From positions 124,001-188,000 of the forward strand of contig JAVLUZ010000740.1 of assembly GCA_036768485.1 (NCBI GenBank): 64,000 nucleotides of DNA. Reading direction: 5' to 3'. The position numbers and the translations under genes are program-made. Numbering within the stretch: position 1 is the first letter of the stretch; each line of letters begins with the position of its first letter. Under the pieces are notes generated by a model. The model searched no databases and was not told the DNA's origin. It saw only the letters and a program-made list of their open reading frames with translations. The stretch is from Mermis nigrescens. Taxonomy: Eukaryota; Nematoda; Enoplea; Mermithida; Mermithidae. This document shows positions 27,201 to 42,200 of this stretch, one piece after another.

Positions 27201-30200
27201 ACACAAAATTTTCCGGCGCTTCGCGCCGGATTTATTGTTTATGTAAGGTTTTGTCTTCTAAACCGCTGAAAATCGCTCAAATTTGAGTTAGACATAGAAA
27301 GTATGTCAATTTTTTTCTAACGCTTTGCGCCGGATTCATTGTTTAGCTATAGTTTTTGCCTTCTAGCTCACTCAAAACAGCTCAAATATGAGTTATGACA
27401 TGGGAAAAGGCCTGTATCCAGGGGGCGGGGGTCCTGCCCCCCCCCGAAATGGGGAAAAAATTTTTGTTTCTCTCAAGGGTCCCCCGAAGGGAAGAATGAA
27501 AAATTGGCGAAGTGCGTCTGAAACAGCGCCTAAACAGGTTTTTAGCGTACTTTTGAGCTAGTAAAGTCAAAATTTTCCGGCGATTCGCGCCGGATTTATT
27601 GTTTAGGTATAGTTTTGTCTTCTGAACCGCTAAAAATCGCTCAGATTAGAGTTAGATATAGAGAGCATGTCAATTTTTTTCTAGCGCTGTGCGCCAGATT
27701 CATTGTTTAGTTATAGTTTTTGCCTTCTAGCTCACTGAAAACAGCTCAAATTTGAGTTATGACATTTGAAACATGAAATTTTTCCGGCGCTTCGCGCCGT
27801 ATCTATTGTTTATTTATGTTTTTTTGTCTTCTAGTCCGCTCAAAACCGCTCAAATTTGAGGTTGATATGCAGAGCATGTCAATTTTTTCGGCGCTTCGCG
27901 CCGAATTATTAATTATCCGTATTGTTTTTCTCTGTAAAGCACAATGATTAAGTACAAAGGCACAAGATAAGAAATAATTCGCCGATTAGGTGATGAGAAA
28001 TCAGCTTAAATGATAAATTTGCTGTATATCAAAATGAAATAAAGTGAAAATTTTTTAATTTTTTTGTTGAAATTTTTCTTCACCGTTGTATAGAGCTCGC
28101 CGAGATACGCTCAAAACTGTCTTTATTTTCGCCTATCTCCTAATGGTTCTCGAGATATCTGGTCTCAAAAATTTTCGGCCCCCCCCCGAAATAAAATCCT
28201 GGATACGGGCCTGTGTATGTATGTATGAAGTGGAAGACTGAGATAAGATGGCAATATGCAGTCAGACCATACATGATCTGGGGGTTTAGTCCTCTGAGGA
28301 TTTTCAACCCCGATTTTTCGCCTTCATGAATTTTCGATTTTCCAAAATAAATCGTACAAATGTGTTTTTTTAGACAACTTTTGTCTCAAAAATTAAAAGT
28401 TTTTGGCGATTCGCACCATATACTCATTTTTTGACTACATTCTGTCCAATTTGCTTGATTTTTACATTTTAAGAAATTTGATTGTATTTTTATGCCCGAT
28501 GAAGAAAAAGCATCGACTTAAACGACAAAAATGATACTTTTGACGCATATCCTTCATTGCTATGGTAAAAAACACTTAATAAAAATTTTCGGTTCCACCC
28601 TCCTCTCCTAATCCCTATGTTGTACATTTAAGAGGCAGACTCAAGTACTTACATACGCAGGGCCATATTTTGGGGAATGGCCTCGAAAAAAAGATTTTGA
28701 AAGGTAAGATAATGCACGAAAATTTGGAGAAATTGCATTCCTTTGACGTAAAATGTTTAAAATTTTCGGCACTTCGAGTCAGATATGAAGTATTTTCCAT
28801 GATTTTAGCCCGAGCGCGACCGAAAAGACCACTTTTTATAGCCTTTTAAGTGAGAAACAATTTTTCTTGAAAAATTCGAATTATATGATTTCAATGAATA
28901 GTGCATGTTGAAAAAAGTCAAAAAAATTCGGATTTTAGGAGCTGTCTCGGCGAATTTCCCGAAATGTTGACCAATTTATGTTTTGTACGTCCCTTTTCGG
29001 CCGAATCCTGGATACGGGTCTTCACATACATACCTCATAATTGAAACCATACATCTAATGGGGTATGGGGGATCCCTCACCTAAAGTTGGTTGTCCCTCA
29101 TCCCCTCAAAGCCGAAAAATTTTTGACACCTTTTTTGGAAAAATAGGTTTTTTGGGCCGTTTTCAAGTGTTTTTTGGCCGTTTTGGCCAAAAATTGGAGT
29201 TAATTAAACCCCCCCTCCCTTAATGACTCGGACCCACCCAAAATTTGAGCTTTTACGTGCATGATCGAAACCTCGACTCAATAAATATATTAACTTGACG
29301 CTAAGCATGTTTAACGTCTTCAAGCCATAAATTGCATAAAAAGAAATCTGCTCTCTTAACGAATATGAGTATTTACATATTCTACATTTTAACATTGAAT
29401 ACTGTGAAGCCAAATTTCAGGTATTATTGCGACACAAACTTTTTATTCTATCAATCGATGTGTATTCACTTTTACGTAATGAATACTGTTTACAAGATGA
29501 TTTTGTGGTCTCGATTTTGACGTAGTAATTTAGTGGCAATTTCACTAAAGTAGTTAAGCATGTGCATAATGTATGCATGTAAGAAATATGCTTACCAAAT
29601 TCGGTCTTCATCTCAGGAAACTCAGATTCTTCTCCCTTTCCCTTACTTTTGGCAGCCATATATGGGCAAAAATTTACTTTTTCAAGGTCATTTCCAGCTG
29701 TTTTCTAGCAGTTTTTGACTGAAAATAAATGGTCCATTTCCTCTCTTTACTTGAAAATCGACCAACTGCTGCCCTAATTACTTTAAGTCATTTCTCTCTT
29801 GCGCAGGATCGTTTTCATTTGTATCAGCGGATGTCCGTTACAGGCACGTAGCTGGCCGTCCTATTTTTGGGGGACCAACACCAATTTGGGTGGGGACTAC
29901 GGCCAAAAATAGCATAAAATAACGTTTAAAAAGTTCTATTCTCCTGAATTTGGGGGGTCCGAACTCCTCCCCCCGTTCCCCCAGTGATACGTGTCTGGCC
30001 CTTTATGATTTCATTTGACCCTGATTAATATGTAAACCCAGCGATGTTCGAAATTTTAGGTATGGCGAGAGCTTGAACAATCAAATGATAGTTGCGGCTT
30101 TGGCTTGGCCCAATGAATGGGTTTTACTCATCGGCTCTTTTACGTCCACTTTCGGTGCCGCACTTCAGTGTCTGTGTAGTAAGCTTACCTTATTGTTTCT

Positions 30201-33200
30201 TAGCGCCCAAAATCTCATGAGGGTAAATCTTCAGCCTTCTTATATGTCATTAGTGGTGAAAGAAATGGTTAGTAATGAAACGGGTACCCGGATCCGGTAT
30301 TTACTGAATCCGGATCCGGTATTTCCCGAATCCAGATCCAGTATTACGTGGATTTATTCAGGATCCGGATCCGGGAGTTTAAATTTTTGCTACCCGGATC
30401 CGGATCCGAAAGTTTGAATTTTCACTACCCGGATTCGGATCCGGAAACCATTCGTTAGGCATTCAATCAAACGAATACTGCTCTGGAATCTTTCACTTTT
30501 ATTTGAAAAAGTGACAGTTATGAGAATTATAGTTGAATTAAAACAAAATCAGTTTCTCGCAGGAACAAATTTCAGTTTTCCACAAGCATCAAGACATAAA
30601 TATTGATACTCATCATTAAAGTTAACCTCTGGCCAATTATACTTTGAGAAAAGTTTATTAACTTTTATACCATGCAGAAGATTGCGCTTTGGTTGATATA
30701 CTATTCTAGTCCCATCCTCACTAAAAAGCAGCTTGAACAGGATACAAGTCGCGGCAGCTGAAAGCTATTTTAACGCAATGAGATAAAACACGGCGATCTT
30801 CTGAGCACCATTTATTTGTAAATTTTTCCAGTGCACGTACAAATACTTTTCTAGACTCCATTTTACATGTACAAATATATTTGGGAGAACAAAAACAGTA
30901 AAAATGTCTTAAATTTTCAAGTTTTCGTATGCTTCCCGCTGGAATCAGTATTCAGTTCAAATGTCTTTAATAATCAGGCACGTATCTCTGGGGGAATGGG
31001 GGAGTTCGGATCCCCCGAAAGTTCAGAATAATCGGAAAAATAGGACTCTTTACACGTTATTTAGTGCTATTTTTGGCCTTTTTGGGCTTAGTCCCCCAAA
31101 ATTGGTGTTGGTCCCCCTGAAAATAGGACGGCCAGCTACGTGCCTGTTTATAATGGCAATACTTGTGTTTAAAAGGCTAAAATACGCGAAATTTTCTAGC
31201 TTTTGGATGCTGGTTATGGTGTTATTCTTCTCAATGAACTTCTCATTGTTGAGTTTAGCTACAATTAGTCAGAATATTCTATTGCTTCGTACAGTTGAGT
31301 AATTTGCCCCGTTTGCCTGCTAAAAGTCTGAGCTTGAATTGAGTTTAAGGTGTGCAAGTATGTCGAAACTGTTTCGTACACATTTGGTAATTTTCTGTTA
31401 CGCTTTTCTTCTCAAAGCTTCAAAATTCAATTCAAAATGTCAGAAATGAGTAAATTTCTTTGGTGTTTGCAATTGAGTTCTGAGCTCTTATCAATAAAAA
31501 GGCCGCGAAACTTCTTCATGTATATATATATATATATATATATATAAAAGGTAGAAATGTTAAAAGTTTTCTATTGATAAATTTTTACAATTATTTTTTC
31601 ATTTGCTAGAAACCCAGAAAAAGACTAAACTACACTAACAAAAATCGAAAACCCAGTGTTACCACACAAAAAGCCTTTCTGTTTTAAATTACATTAGTGT
31701 AAAGCCCAAAATTTACATATACAAAATGGACAAAGGCTTGGGGACCGTCTTTGTACATATACATAAGGCACCTTCTACAAAAAACACTTGCTCTTAGGCA
31801 CCAATGAGCAAGCAGGATAATAGCGCTAGTGCATAACCATCGAATCAACAACAGATGCTATACTAAAGTAGCAAGGATTAATTATGTGTCTTGGATCCGG
31901 TTCCGGAAGTTTTAATTTTAACTACCTGAATCCGGATTTACATGCAACAAGAGGGGAGGATGGGGGATTACCCCACTAAATTCGGACGTCCCCCATCACA
32001 CATGGGCGTGGGGGTTTGGGGGTATGCACCCCATCCCCCGAGCCAAAATACCTGCCGAGAAACCAAAATACCCCCCACGGACTTCAATTTTTTTGAAATT
32101 TTTTTGTTCTTTTTCGCAATTTTTTGATGTCAATGGATAGTGCTCGTTGAGAAACGTTCAAAAAGTGTGTTTTTTCGTCATACCACCATTTTTAAGGCCG
32201 TTTTTTGACCCTTGAAAAATCTTGCATCCCCTTCAGATCAGAATTCTGGTGCCGCTCACCTATGCCTCCCATCCTCTTAAAGCCTGAAAAAATTTTGACG
32301 CCCCTTTCCCAATCCAAAAATCCGTGAGGGGTGAATTTTCTGGCTTTAGGGGGATGGGGCGATCCGGCATTTCCCTGTTCTATGTATGTGTATGGCTTGC
32401 TATGTATACGCTATCTCTTCTAGTCCGATATGACCGCGCTAAAACGCTCTGTAAAATCACAATGCTCGTCTAAAAACAAATTTCACGTTGTTTTCACCTC
32501 ATTCACTGTATTGAAATTCTTGTGTTTGACATTACTTGTCTAATTCATAGCCCATTCTTGCGCGCCGAAAAATTTAGTGGTCATTTATGACTTTTTAGCA
32601 GTGTTGATCAGTCGATTTTAGAGTTTTTCAGTAGTCTAGCTGAGTCTAAAAGTCGGGCACATAGCTGGCCGTCCTATTTGTGGGGGACCAACACTAATTT
32701 TGGGGGGACTAAGCCCAAAAAGGCCAAAAATAGCACAAAATAACGTTTAAAAAGTTCCTATTTTTCAGATTTTTCTGAATTGTGAGGGTCCGAATCCCCC
32801 CCCATTGCCCCCCAGAGATACGTGCCTGTTGAAAGTTTCATTCATATATTTTTTAGTTGTTTAAAACTTTTCCTAAGCGATCGTTTTTTCAAAGTTTTCT
32901 CCGTGTTTGCGTCGTAAGCATAACTTACGACGGCTCGGAATTTTGAGAGGGTAATTGTCGGCCATTTTTAAAAGAGGGTCAAATGGCCTTCCATTCTTCG
33001 ACAAAAAGGGTAAAGAGCGCCTAAAAGCAAGTTTTTGCCAAAAATCGGGAGTGATGGGGACAACTGAATCCGACTGGGGATCACCATCTCCCGGCTACTA
33101 CACCTTCAGCCCTGAGCAGACATGCACAGCATGGGAATTCTGAGGGAGGGGCTCAATTATTAAAGTGGCTTTTTGGGCTCATAAAATGGCGGATGCGCGT

Positions 33201-36200
33201 AAAAAATCGTTTTTCGGCGTTTCTGACGACGTTCTATCTTTTCAGAGTATAGAAACAAACATTTTTCCAAATCAAAAAACGCGAGTATGCAAACTGAAGA
33301 AAATTTAGTCAAAAAATTGTATATGGCCAAAAATTTTAACGCTTTCGAGCAAACGGATAGTAGCTATAAACGCTTAAAACAACACCTTTACTGCGAATTT
33401 TTCTGAAAATCGGAAAATCGTGCATTATGGGGGAGTGAACACTTTTCTGGGCGTGAACTCTCACAACCCCCTGAGATCATATATGCCCCTCAGAGCTGTC
33501 GAGTAATTAAAGATTTGATTATTTCTAAATTAGGAAACGATTGCCCATAAACTGCTAGCATCGAAGCAATCATCTGCACTTTTCAACTTGTATAATAAAT
33601 GAAATTTTTGAGCACTTGCTAAAGTTTGTGAAAGTTAGAAATTATATTTTTTCCTTGTTTTTCCCTCAATTTTTTTTGTATTATCGTTTTAGAGATAAAT
33701 TGTCGGAGTGTTTTTTATATTTTGAAAATCTATCATGTATGTTGAGGCGCCCCTCGCCTGCTGCAGTCGATCGCCCGCGACGACGTCATTCCGTTTCTAA
33801 GAATTTTCAGTGACGTCACTAAACGGAATGAACCCATCAATGCGTTGTGCTTGACTGTCATTATAGCCGAGGTACGTACGAATTTCCGCTAAAGTTTTTT
33901 TCGTTAAGGAAATTTTGAAAAAAATTAACAGCTGTCTAACTTGTTTGAAATCAAAGTGACTTGCTGGCAATGTATTTGTTTTATTCTAAAAAAATTGGAC
34001 ATCTATGCAGGAGTGAGTTAATGTAAAAGTAATTTTTAGGACCATTGTATATTATGTAGCTGTTTCGTATTTTGAAGTAAAAAATTAGGTGTGCATAATA
34101 TCGCATTTATTGATCGTTGAACATAAGTATTTTTTTATCAAAAACTTGTCGTTTCGTGGAAAAAGACACATTTTTAATACTATAATGGCTACAGAGGTTT
34201 AAAACATTAAAAAAAGATCAACGTGCATACAACTCCAGAAGCAACAGGCTTTGAAGAGCAATTTTTTCCGGCCAAAATTCGGAAAATCTGAAGTTCTACG
34301 AATTATGGGTGAAAAAAGTCGATTTTGAATGAAGTGTTTCTATGAGGCAGGGACTTGATTGCGACGTCGGACTTCAAAAACTAATCGAAATCTCCTACGA
34401 TTCGCATTTTTGGAATTTTCTTGTGTCTTGTCGATTATCAGATGCATAGTTCCCTAAGGTCAAAACTCAAAAGTTAAGGGGGGCTGAAATCCGAAATTTT
34501 GGGACCACTTAACTTAGACTTCCAGTCTTTTTGTAGGTCAAATATTGAAAATGGCTAAAACATCGTATATAACATGTTTTAAATTGAAAAAGTGCATTTT
34601 AAAGTACTATTTGCCAAATTCTGACTAGTTCCGTCACTATTCTAAGTAAAAAATAAGGATTCATCGAAAAGTTTGACTTTTCAGATCATTTTAACTTCAT
34701 TCTAGGTATTTTATTGGTAAACAAAACAGAAATGCGCGCCGAAAATTTTTTAACATTTTTGCTGCTTTTTTACCCAAAAATCAAGCAGAAAATGTTTGAT
34801 AGCTCGAAATCGTCTGACAGTGATTCAAGTCTCGGACCCTAAGGGGTGGGGGTAGTACCCTCCTCACCCCTATGAGAATGTGTGATCAGATGCCAGTTGA
34901 TAGAGCCTGATGAAAGTCTTGAAAATTTATTTGTTTTTCGCTCTAATACCATCAATTTTTTCCGTTTTTCCTGAGATTTTTCGACCCTCAAATCCCCCAG
35001 AAATTTGGCCATGTCCTTGTTTGATTAATGCTCTCTCTCGTATAAGTAGCATACTTTTTCCGTCTTTATTATGCTAAAGTAGACCAGAATCAGGCACGTT
35101 GCTGGCCGTCCTATTTTGGGGGGTCCAACACAAGTTTTGGGGGACTAAGCCCAAAAAGGCCAAAAATAGCACAAAATAACGTTTAAAAAGTCCTATTTTT
35201 CTGAATTTTAAGGGGGGGTCCGGACCACCCCATTCACCCCAGAGCTACGCGCCTGACCAGAACGCGCTTTAATCGTCCAAATTTAAAAATGCAAATTGTA
35301 GTATTGCAAATAGTTAGAGATCTACAAGTATTCTGAAGTTTGATAATGTCATGGAATCTATATTAAGGCTTTGCATACGAGAAATTTAAACGGCATTCTT
35401 TTTGTAAACATAAGCACACATGGGCACTAACAAACTTTTCATGTTCAACAGACTTCACTTATTTCTTTAGCGTCCAGCTTAAAAACTTGCAAGTTTTTGT
35501 GTGGATGGTAAAAATTTGTTCTGCCTAGTTGCATGACTGCTTGGCGTTCAGAGTCAATGCAGTTGAAGCCCAGGCCAGCTAACAATATGCCCGTGCATGG
35601 ATTTGCGGCACGTACAAATCTCTTGTGGAATGGGGTGTTCGCACCCCCTCAAAATTCAGAAAAATCGGAAAAGTAGGACTTTTTAAACGTTATTTTGTGC
35701 TATTTTTGGCCTTTTTGGACTTAGTCACTCCGAAAATTGGTGAATAGGACGGCCAGTTACGTGCCTGTGGATTTGAGTCGAAATGACTTTAAATAAATGC
35801 GTAAAGAGAGTTGAAATGAATGAAAAGTAAAAATAAAGAAAGTAGCCGAGATTTCTCGCACAGCTCTAATAGAATTCGTTGTCTTTCGCTTATTTTCTTG
35901 CTTTAACACGTAGCAATGCGTGAGAGCATACCATTTTTCGGGAGAAGGTAAATAAGAGGCCTTTTAGTTTTTTGGTCAAAAATGGCGTCAAAGGCACCCA
36001 ATAATAAGCTAAAAAAGCAGGTTTTCTGATTGGGGCTCGGGGAGGGGGGTTCTACTCTCCCAGTAGTTGAAAACTCCCCCGCAGATTACTGTAGATCCCC
36101 AGAATTCTATTTTTAGTAAGATTTTTGACGATGTACCGTATCCCGACTCCCCCTCGGAATTTCGGTGCTGCCCATGTATGATCCCCAACCCTGCTACACG

Positions 36201-39200
36201 TATCCTTTTCCTTTTGACACGAGTTTTCTAGATTGGTATTCTGATTGGTAGCATAGACGACGTGGCGCCCATAGTCGATTTTTTCTTCCTCATGTGCTAT
36301 TGTTTCGTGAATGCAGTTTGCGTGCTTCAAACGCTGCTCAACGCCCCAAATTGGCGGCCCAGATTCACTTTTTACCACTGGACCGTTTCCCTATTGGGCG
36401 CCTTGCTTTGTCTATTCATTATGTTCGCCACCTATTGGTATTACGCCATAGTGGTCATTGTACTGTGCGCCAGCGTCTATAAATACGTCGAATATAAGGG
36501 GTGAGCTGATATGCTTCTTTGGTCTTTGGCAGGCACGTGTCTCTGGGGGAATGGGGGGTTCGTATCCCCCAAATTCAGAAAAATCGGAAAAATAGGACTT
36601 TTTAAACGTTATTTTGTGCTATTTTTGGCCTTCTTGGGCTTAGTCCCCCCAAAATTGGTGTTGGTCCTCCAAAATAGGACGGCCAGCTACGTGCCTGCTC
36701 CCAGGCACGTACATAACATCAGTCTTATAGGTTTGAAATAATATTTGTCTTTTATGCAGTTTGCGTAATTTAAAATCTAATTTCGGTGCTTCTGTGGGTT
36801 AAATTTTTTTTATATGTCCGGTAAATACTGGGTTGTATTTTAGAACGGGTGAGGCGGTCGCCCCCCTCTTCGGCCAAAAGAGTTTTTTTGAAGGATGCGC
36901 ACGGAAAAATGGAAAAAACGCATCTCTTTGTCACGAGATTTCCAAATTTTTTGTCGCTTTGAGTCAAATGTCAAGTACGGTTTTCTTTGTATTCGGCCAA
37001 GATTTTTCCCAATGTACAAAGACTATTGGGACCGTCTTTGTACATGTTCAAAGGCTTTTTGGAAGTGTCCGTCCTATTTACACACCATTATAATGACAGA
37101 ATCTGCATTTAGATTGAAAAATGTCATATTTTTGGGCGCTTCACGCCGTTTTCAGGCAATGGTTAGTAATGTTTGCGCCGAAACCCAGAAATTAGCTAAA
37201 ATACACTACGAAGATTGCTAAAAACTGATTTACCGCACTAAAACAGCTACTGTACCATATCACAGTACCCGAAAAATTGCATGTACAAAATGTACAAAGA
37301 CTTTTGGAGACTATCGTTGTACCGGGTGGCTAATAACCTTTTGCTAGGGCTCAGCGCCATACGTGTTCTTGGGGGGGTTTGACTCCTCCTCCAGAATGGC
37401 AACTGAACCCGCGCAAAATGACTGCGACCCCCAGAATTGTCGATTTTTTGTATAAATTGGTAAAAAGTTGTAAAAAGTGTGCCTTTTTAGGCGATTTTAG
37501 CTCATTTTTGGCTCAAAAATTTCAAATTTTTGGCGCTTCGCGCCATATGCACATTTTTTGACTATTTTTGTTCAATTTACTAAATTTTTTAAATTTTTTT
37601 CAGATTTCTTTTACGTTTTTATGTCCTAGGAAGAGCGTGCATTGTTTGAAAGGTCAAAAACAGTGTTTTTGACGTGTACCCACCGATTTTAGCTCAAAAA
37701 AGCACTTTTTAAAAAATTTTTCTCTGGTTCTGACCCCCCAGGATTTCAATGCTTTACATGTATGGTCAGCGCTATAATTGTAAGGCTTAGGATCAAACGA
37801 AATATACCGTTAGGTGGAGAATTTAAAACGTATTTATTGATGTCCAATTAATAATCAATATCTATCACTGGCGGAAGAACCAGGTTTAAAAGGATCGGGG
37901 TATGAAGTTAATGAATAAATGTTCATTTTTAGGACTTATCAAAATGTTTCTCGCATTTTTGTGCAAAGTTTTATATGAATGTCAAACAGGTCTGATTTCG
38001 GGCTCGGAAAATATTTTGATCGTTGGTGAGACTGCTTTTGTTCATGACGAGGCACCTTGCATGCGAGCTAACGCAACGCGACAGCTCTTAAGGCAATCAG
38101 ATGTCGAATTTTGGGGTATTGAAATTTGGCCCGAAAAAATTCACCCAAATTGAATGCCGCCCAATCCATTGGGGCAATTCTTTAGATGAAGTCGAGGCCC
38201 AAATACTTGTCAAAATTTGAAGGGCCGATTTCATAAAAAATTTTGCACAAAAACGCGGAAAGCATCTGGAATTTGTCTTTGTTAATTTGTGTTTAATTTT
38301 TATTTTTTTTATTTTTTTCTAATTTTTAAAATTTTTTTTTAAGTTTACCTTTTTTTAAATTTTTGTCTATACCCAGATCATTTATAAGCTGTTTCTCGTA
38401 CGCGTGATGGGCACGCTGATTATTTATTTGGCGTCAATAAATTCCCTTTTATTCTCCATCCAATTGTACATTTGGTTTGATACCATGACTTACAGTGATA
38501 GCGCTGCCCTCCTAGCAAGAGGTTATTAGCCGCCCGGTGCATGTACAAAGGAACGTTGTACAAAAATACCTCAATCTGATTTTATTTTTTTCGTTCTCTA
38601 AATACTTCAGAGGGTGGCTTCGTTCTAATAATTCAAACGTTTTATCAGAGAGCTTTGACAATTAAGCTTATACATACATACATACATACATTATACATAC
38701 TAGGGATGTGCCAGGCCCTAGGTCGGGGCCTGCAAAAAACGAAAGATTGATGAGAATAATATAAAATTAATCTTTTTTTATCGAGTTACACAGCGTGATA
38801 TTTATGTACTTCAAGACTGAGCTAAATTGTATAATTTAAAATTATGATTAGACTAATGTTGTGCTTCATTTTAGGTAATTGAATAACTATTTGAGTTAAC
38901 ATTGAAATGATTTGATACATTTTGGAAAAGTTTAGTTCAATTAATAATTTGTATAACGAAAACGAGCAAATTTAACTGATTATTTTCAGACAAAAACATC
39001 TAAAATGCTCACGATTCGCTCCATACGTTGAAAATAGTTTATCACTCGATGTTTGTTCATACACACTAGGCAGGTTCTTATCCATAATCCGAGGCGGACC
39101 CAATATAAATTTATCTATATATCCATGAATTCGTCCAAATCACTCGCAAAACCAAATTTTTTCACGTTTCTCGACATGCTCTACCCATTAAGATCATAAA

Positions 39201-42200
39201 ATTCGAAGTTTTTTCAGAAAAATTTTTTATCACCTAAAAGGCTATAAAAAGTTAAATTTTTTTTTAATCGCGCTTGGGCTACAATGAAGAAAAATACACG
39301 AAATTTGAAGATTTCACGCCAAAGACATTCGATTTTTCCAATATTCCGTGCATTATTTTACCTCTCAAAATTTTTTCCGGCCAAGGGGGCAGCCCCCCCC
39401 CCCGTTCCTCTTAAATACGGTCCTGACAGTAGGGTATGACAAGCTATTTTATCGTGAATAGTTGGTTGCTGTTGTTACATATGCGACTTTTCACTAATTT
39501 TAACCGATTTGCGCCAAACAGCAGGGTCACTGTCTTCATTTTGGAATGTAGAATGTTTCACTAATAATTGTGTGGTTCAGTTACATATGTGTACAGCTAT
39601 TATATTAATATTTATTTACGTATTGATAATGCATATACGCTGCTAGATTTATGTTTTCGGTCCATATATACGTTTCTGAAATTCTCCTTTTATATTCTAA
39701 AGAGAAGTAATATTGCATTTCACTGTTTTGCCTGTCTCTTCCTTCCTTTCATTAGCGTATTTTTGCATAGTCTATTGCTGTTGATGCCTTTTGCTTATAT
39801 TCATTCATTGTTTATTCTATATCCTTTTGCATATTGTTCTTTTAATTCTGATTATTTTCATGTCTTTGATTCATTAAACCTCCATGTAATTATCCACAAT
39901 AGTGATACTGAGATATTAAGTCTGCACAGGCATTATGAATGCCTGATTTACCTTGGTAAGTATAGTGTATATGTATTGTACAGGCCCCGGCTAGACCCCA
40001 GCACATTCCTCATATATACGAATAGTGGCAGAATAAGCGAAGGTTTGCACCTGCTGAAAATAGGACAGATTCGACCATAGATGCATAGTATGGTCGAATG
40101 GGGTGTCAGCCGGTCTAAGTGGTCAAAAATTGAGCTTTTTCGGGCCACATTGACCGCATAAACTGGTATAAGTGCTAAAATAGCTTTAAACTACGTTATT
40201 GCACAGTTTCTTGTAAATTTGAAGCACTTTTGAAGGAAATTTCTATTTTCATCCGTTTTTGGCCTTCATTTTGCCTCTTTCCCCCACAAAATTTTCCATT
40301 TTTTCTTTCTGGGGTTCAGACCAATCATGAATGTATTGGCTGTGTTTGGGGGTGTAGACCGCCGGAATGGAAAAATGGAAAATTTTGCTGGGAAATTAGG
40401 CGAAATGAAGGCCAACAACAATTGAAAATTGAAAAGTTTCTCTAAAAGTGCCTCAAATTGACCGGAAACAGTGCGAAACCGCAGCTTTAACGCTATTTTA
40501 GCGCTTACACCAGTTGTTGACGTCATTTTGGCCCGAAAAAACTCAATTTTTGACTTACCCTGATCGGCCATGCTGTGCATTTATGGTCTAAACTCCCCCA
40601 ACCCCTCACGTGCATAGCCGTGCTAAGGGGGTGGCGAACTGGGCGGTCGCCCAGGGCCGCTACAACAGAAAGCCGCTTAGAAAAACTTCAGAGAATTCTG
40701 AAAAAAAAACGATTTTAGCGGTCATAATGTGACAAATCATATTGGCGAACATGTTATTTATGAACAGGATTTATGATTGAAGGCTTTTGAAGCTGGGAAA
40801 CAGATTTTAATTAAATAACCTCTATATTTTACTGTGCACGTCTGGTAATTAATTTCTAGAGGACTATGATTTTGTCTGAGGTTCGCACATAATTTTTAAA
40901 ACTATATTTTTACAATTTATGTTGGATCTTTTGGATTAAAAGTATGCACCTTACAAATTTTAAAGTCAAAAATATTTTTTCAGCAGAAATCGAATTTTTT
41001 TGGCGCTTTATGCTGGCTGATTACTGCAATCGTCTTTTATTGTTCCTTTTCCTCTGTTTTTAAGACTTCGCATGAGTGAAAATTATTCGAAAATTTAGCA
41101 CTGCTTTGTTCGGTGACTCCTGTGATACGACTTGCTTCTTCGTATTCTATTCATTATGGTAACCTCGTTGACATTTCTTGTCAAAATTAAGTATGGAGTC
41201 GCACTGCTTTTGACGGCCCTCTCGATAATAAATGAACAATTTTGTTATACGAAAACTTCTAAGGAGATTTTCGAACACTTTTCAAAAAAGTGGTCTGATA
41301 TATATTGCCATTTTTCATAAAAAATTTCAGATAATCTCTCTGAGCCGGTATTATTTAGCTATGCATCTCGCCTTACACCCTGCACACAATTTTAGTAATT
41401 GATGGCTAATCTTGATGATCGGAAAGCCGAAAAAATAAATGTGAAATGAACTGCTTCATTTTTTAATCCCAAATGTCAAAAAATATAAAATATTTGATGT
41501 ATGTACGAGTATGCTTGTTTACGATGAACAATTTATACTAATTCCTATAAAAATACTTCATTTGTACGAATCATAGGTGTGCAAGGTAAACTATGGGTGA
41601 AAATCAAAATTTTGGAGATGGCTAATTTGCTTTAAAAAACCGATTCTACAGCGAAAATGCGATATTATCGCTTTAAAACGATCGTTTTCTAGCATTTATG
41701 GCAAATATATAGCTTTTTCGAACTCATAAACAGCTACATAGCATTTTCGGACTAAATAGCTATTAAAACGTATCTGAAGTGGAAAAATGGCTATGTATCC
41801 ATCCTTTTTAAACCCCGTAAAAAACAGCTAAATAGCATTTCTCAACTCACACGATATGTGTCTGAGTCCAAAAAAGGCTATGGCTAGTTTTCTGAGTCCA
41901 AAAAAGGCAATACAGCAATGCTTTTTCGTCCAAAATAGCTGTATAGCTATCAGGTTTTTAGAGCTCAGGGGGGAGTAATACCCCCTCTTACTCCTCCCCA
42001 GTTCCCATGTATGGTACGAATTAAACTTTCGAGGGCCGCTAAAAGCAGCTTCGCCCCGAGCCGCTAGAACCATAAGCACGGCCCTGCCCACGTGCATGTC
42101 TAGATTCGACTACGCGAGATGTCGGATTCTGAGTGTGTCAGTCGTAGTGTTATGATCATGTTGGGCGGCACCAAAGTTCTGGGGGAGTGTGCAAGATTTT

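Larger units (their letters stand above)
40613..42086. mobile_element. family J hAT-type element (1474 bp) with nested family H
   Basis: Ends CATAGCCGTGCTAAGGGG and CATAAGCACGGCCCTG are inverted. Flanks CTCACGTG / CCCACGTG match 7 of 8. Subterminal GGGCGGTCGCCCAGGGCCGC resembles a type of hAT terminus known in animals. It contains a decayed transposase C-terminus at about 41120-41320 and a family H insertion at 41572-42013. Confidence 0.8.

Noticed and set aside
39568..40080. 170-codon Phe/Tyr/Leu-rich frame
   Set aside because: AT-rich intron sequence, no domain recognised, and its end runs into repeat sequence; composition alone can give such a frame.
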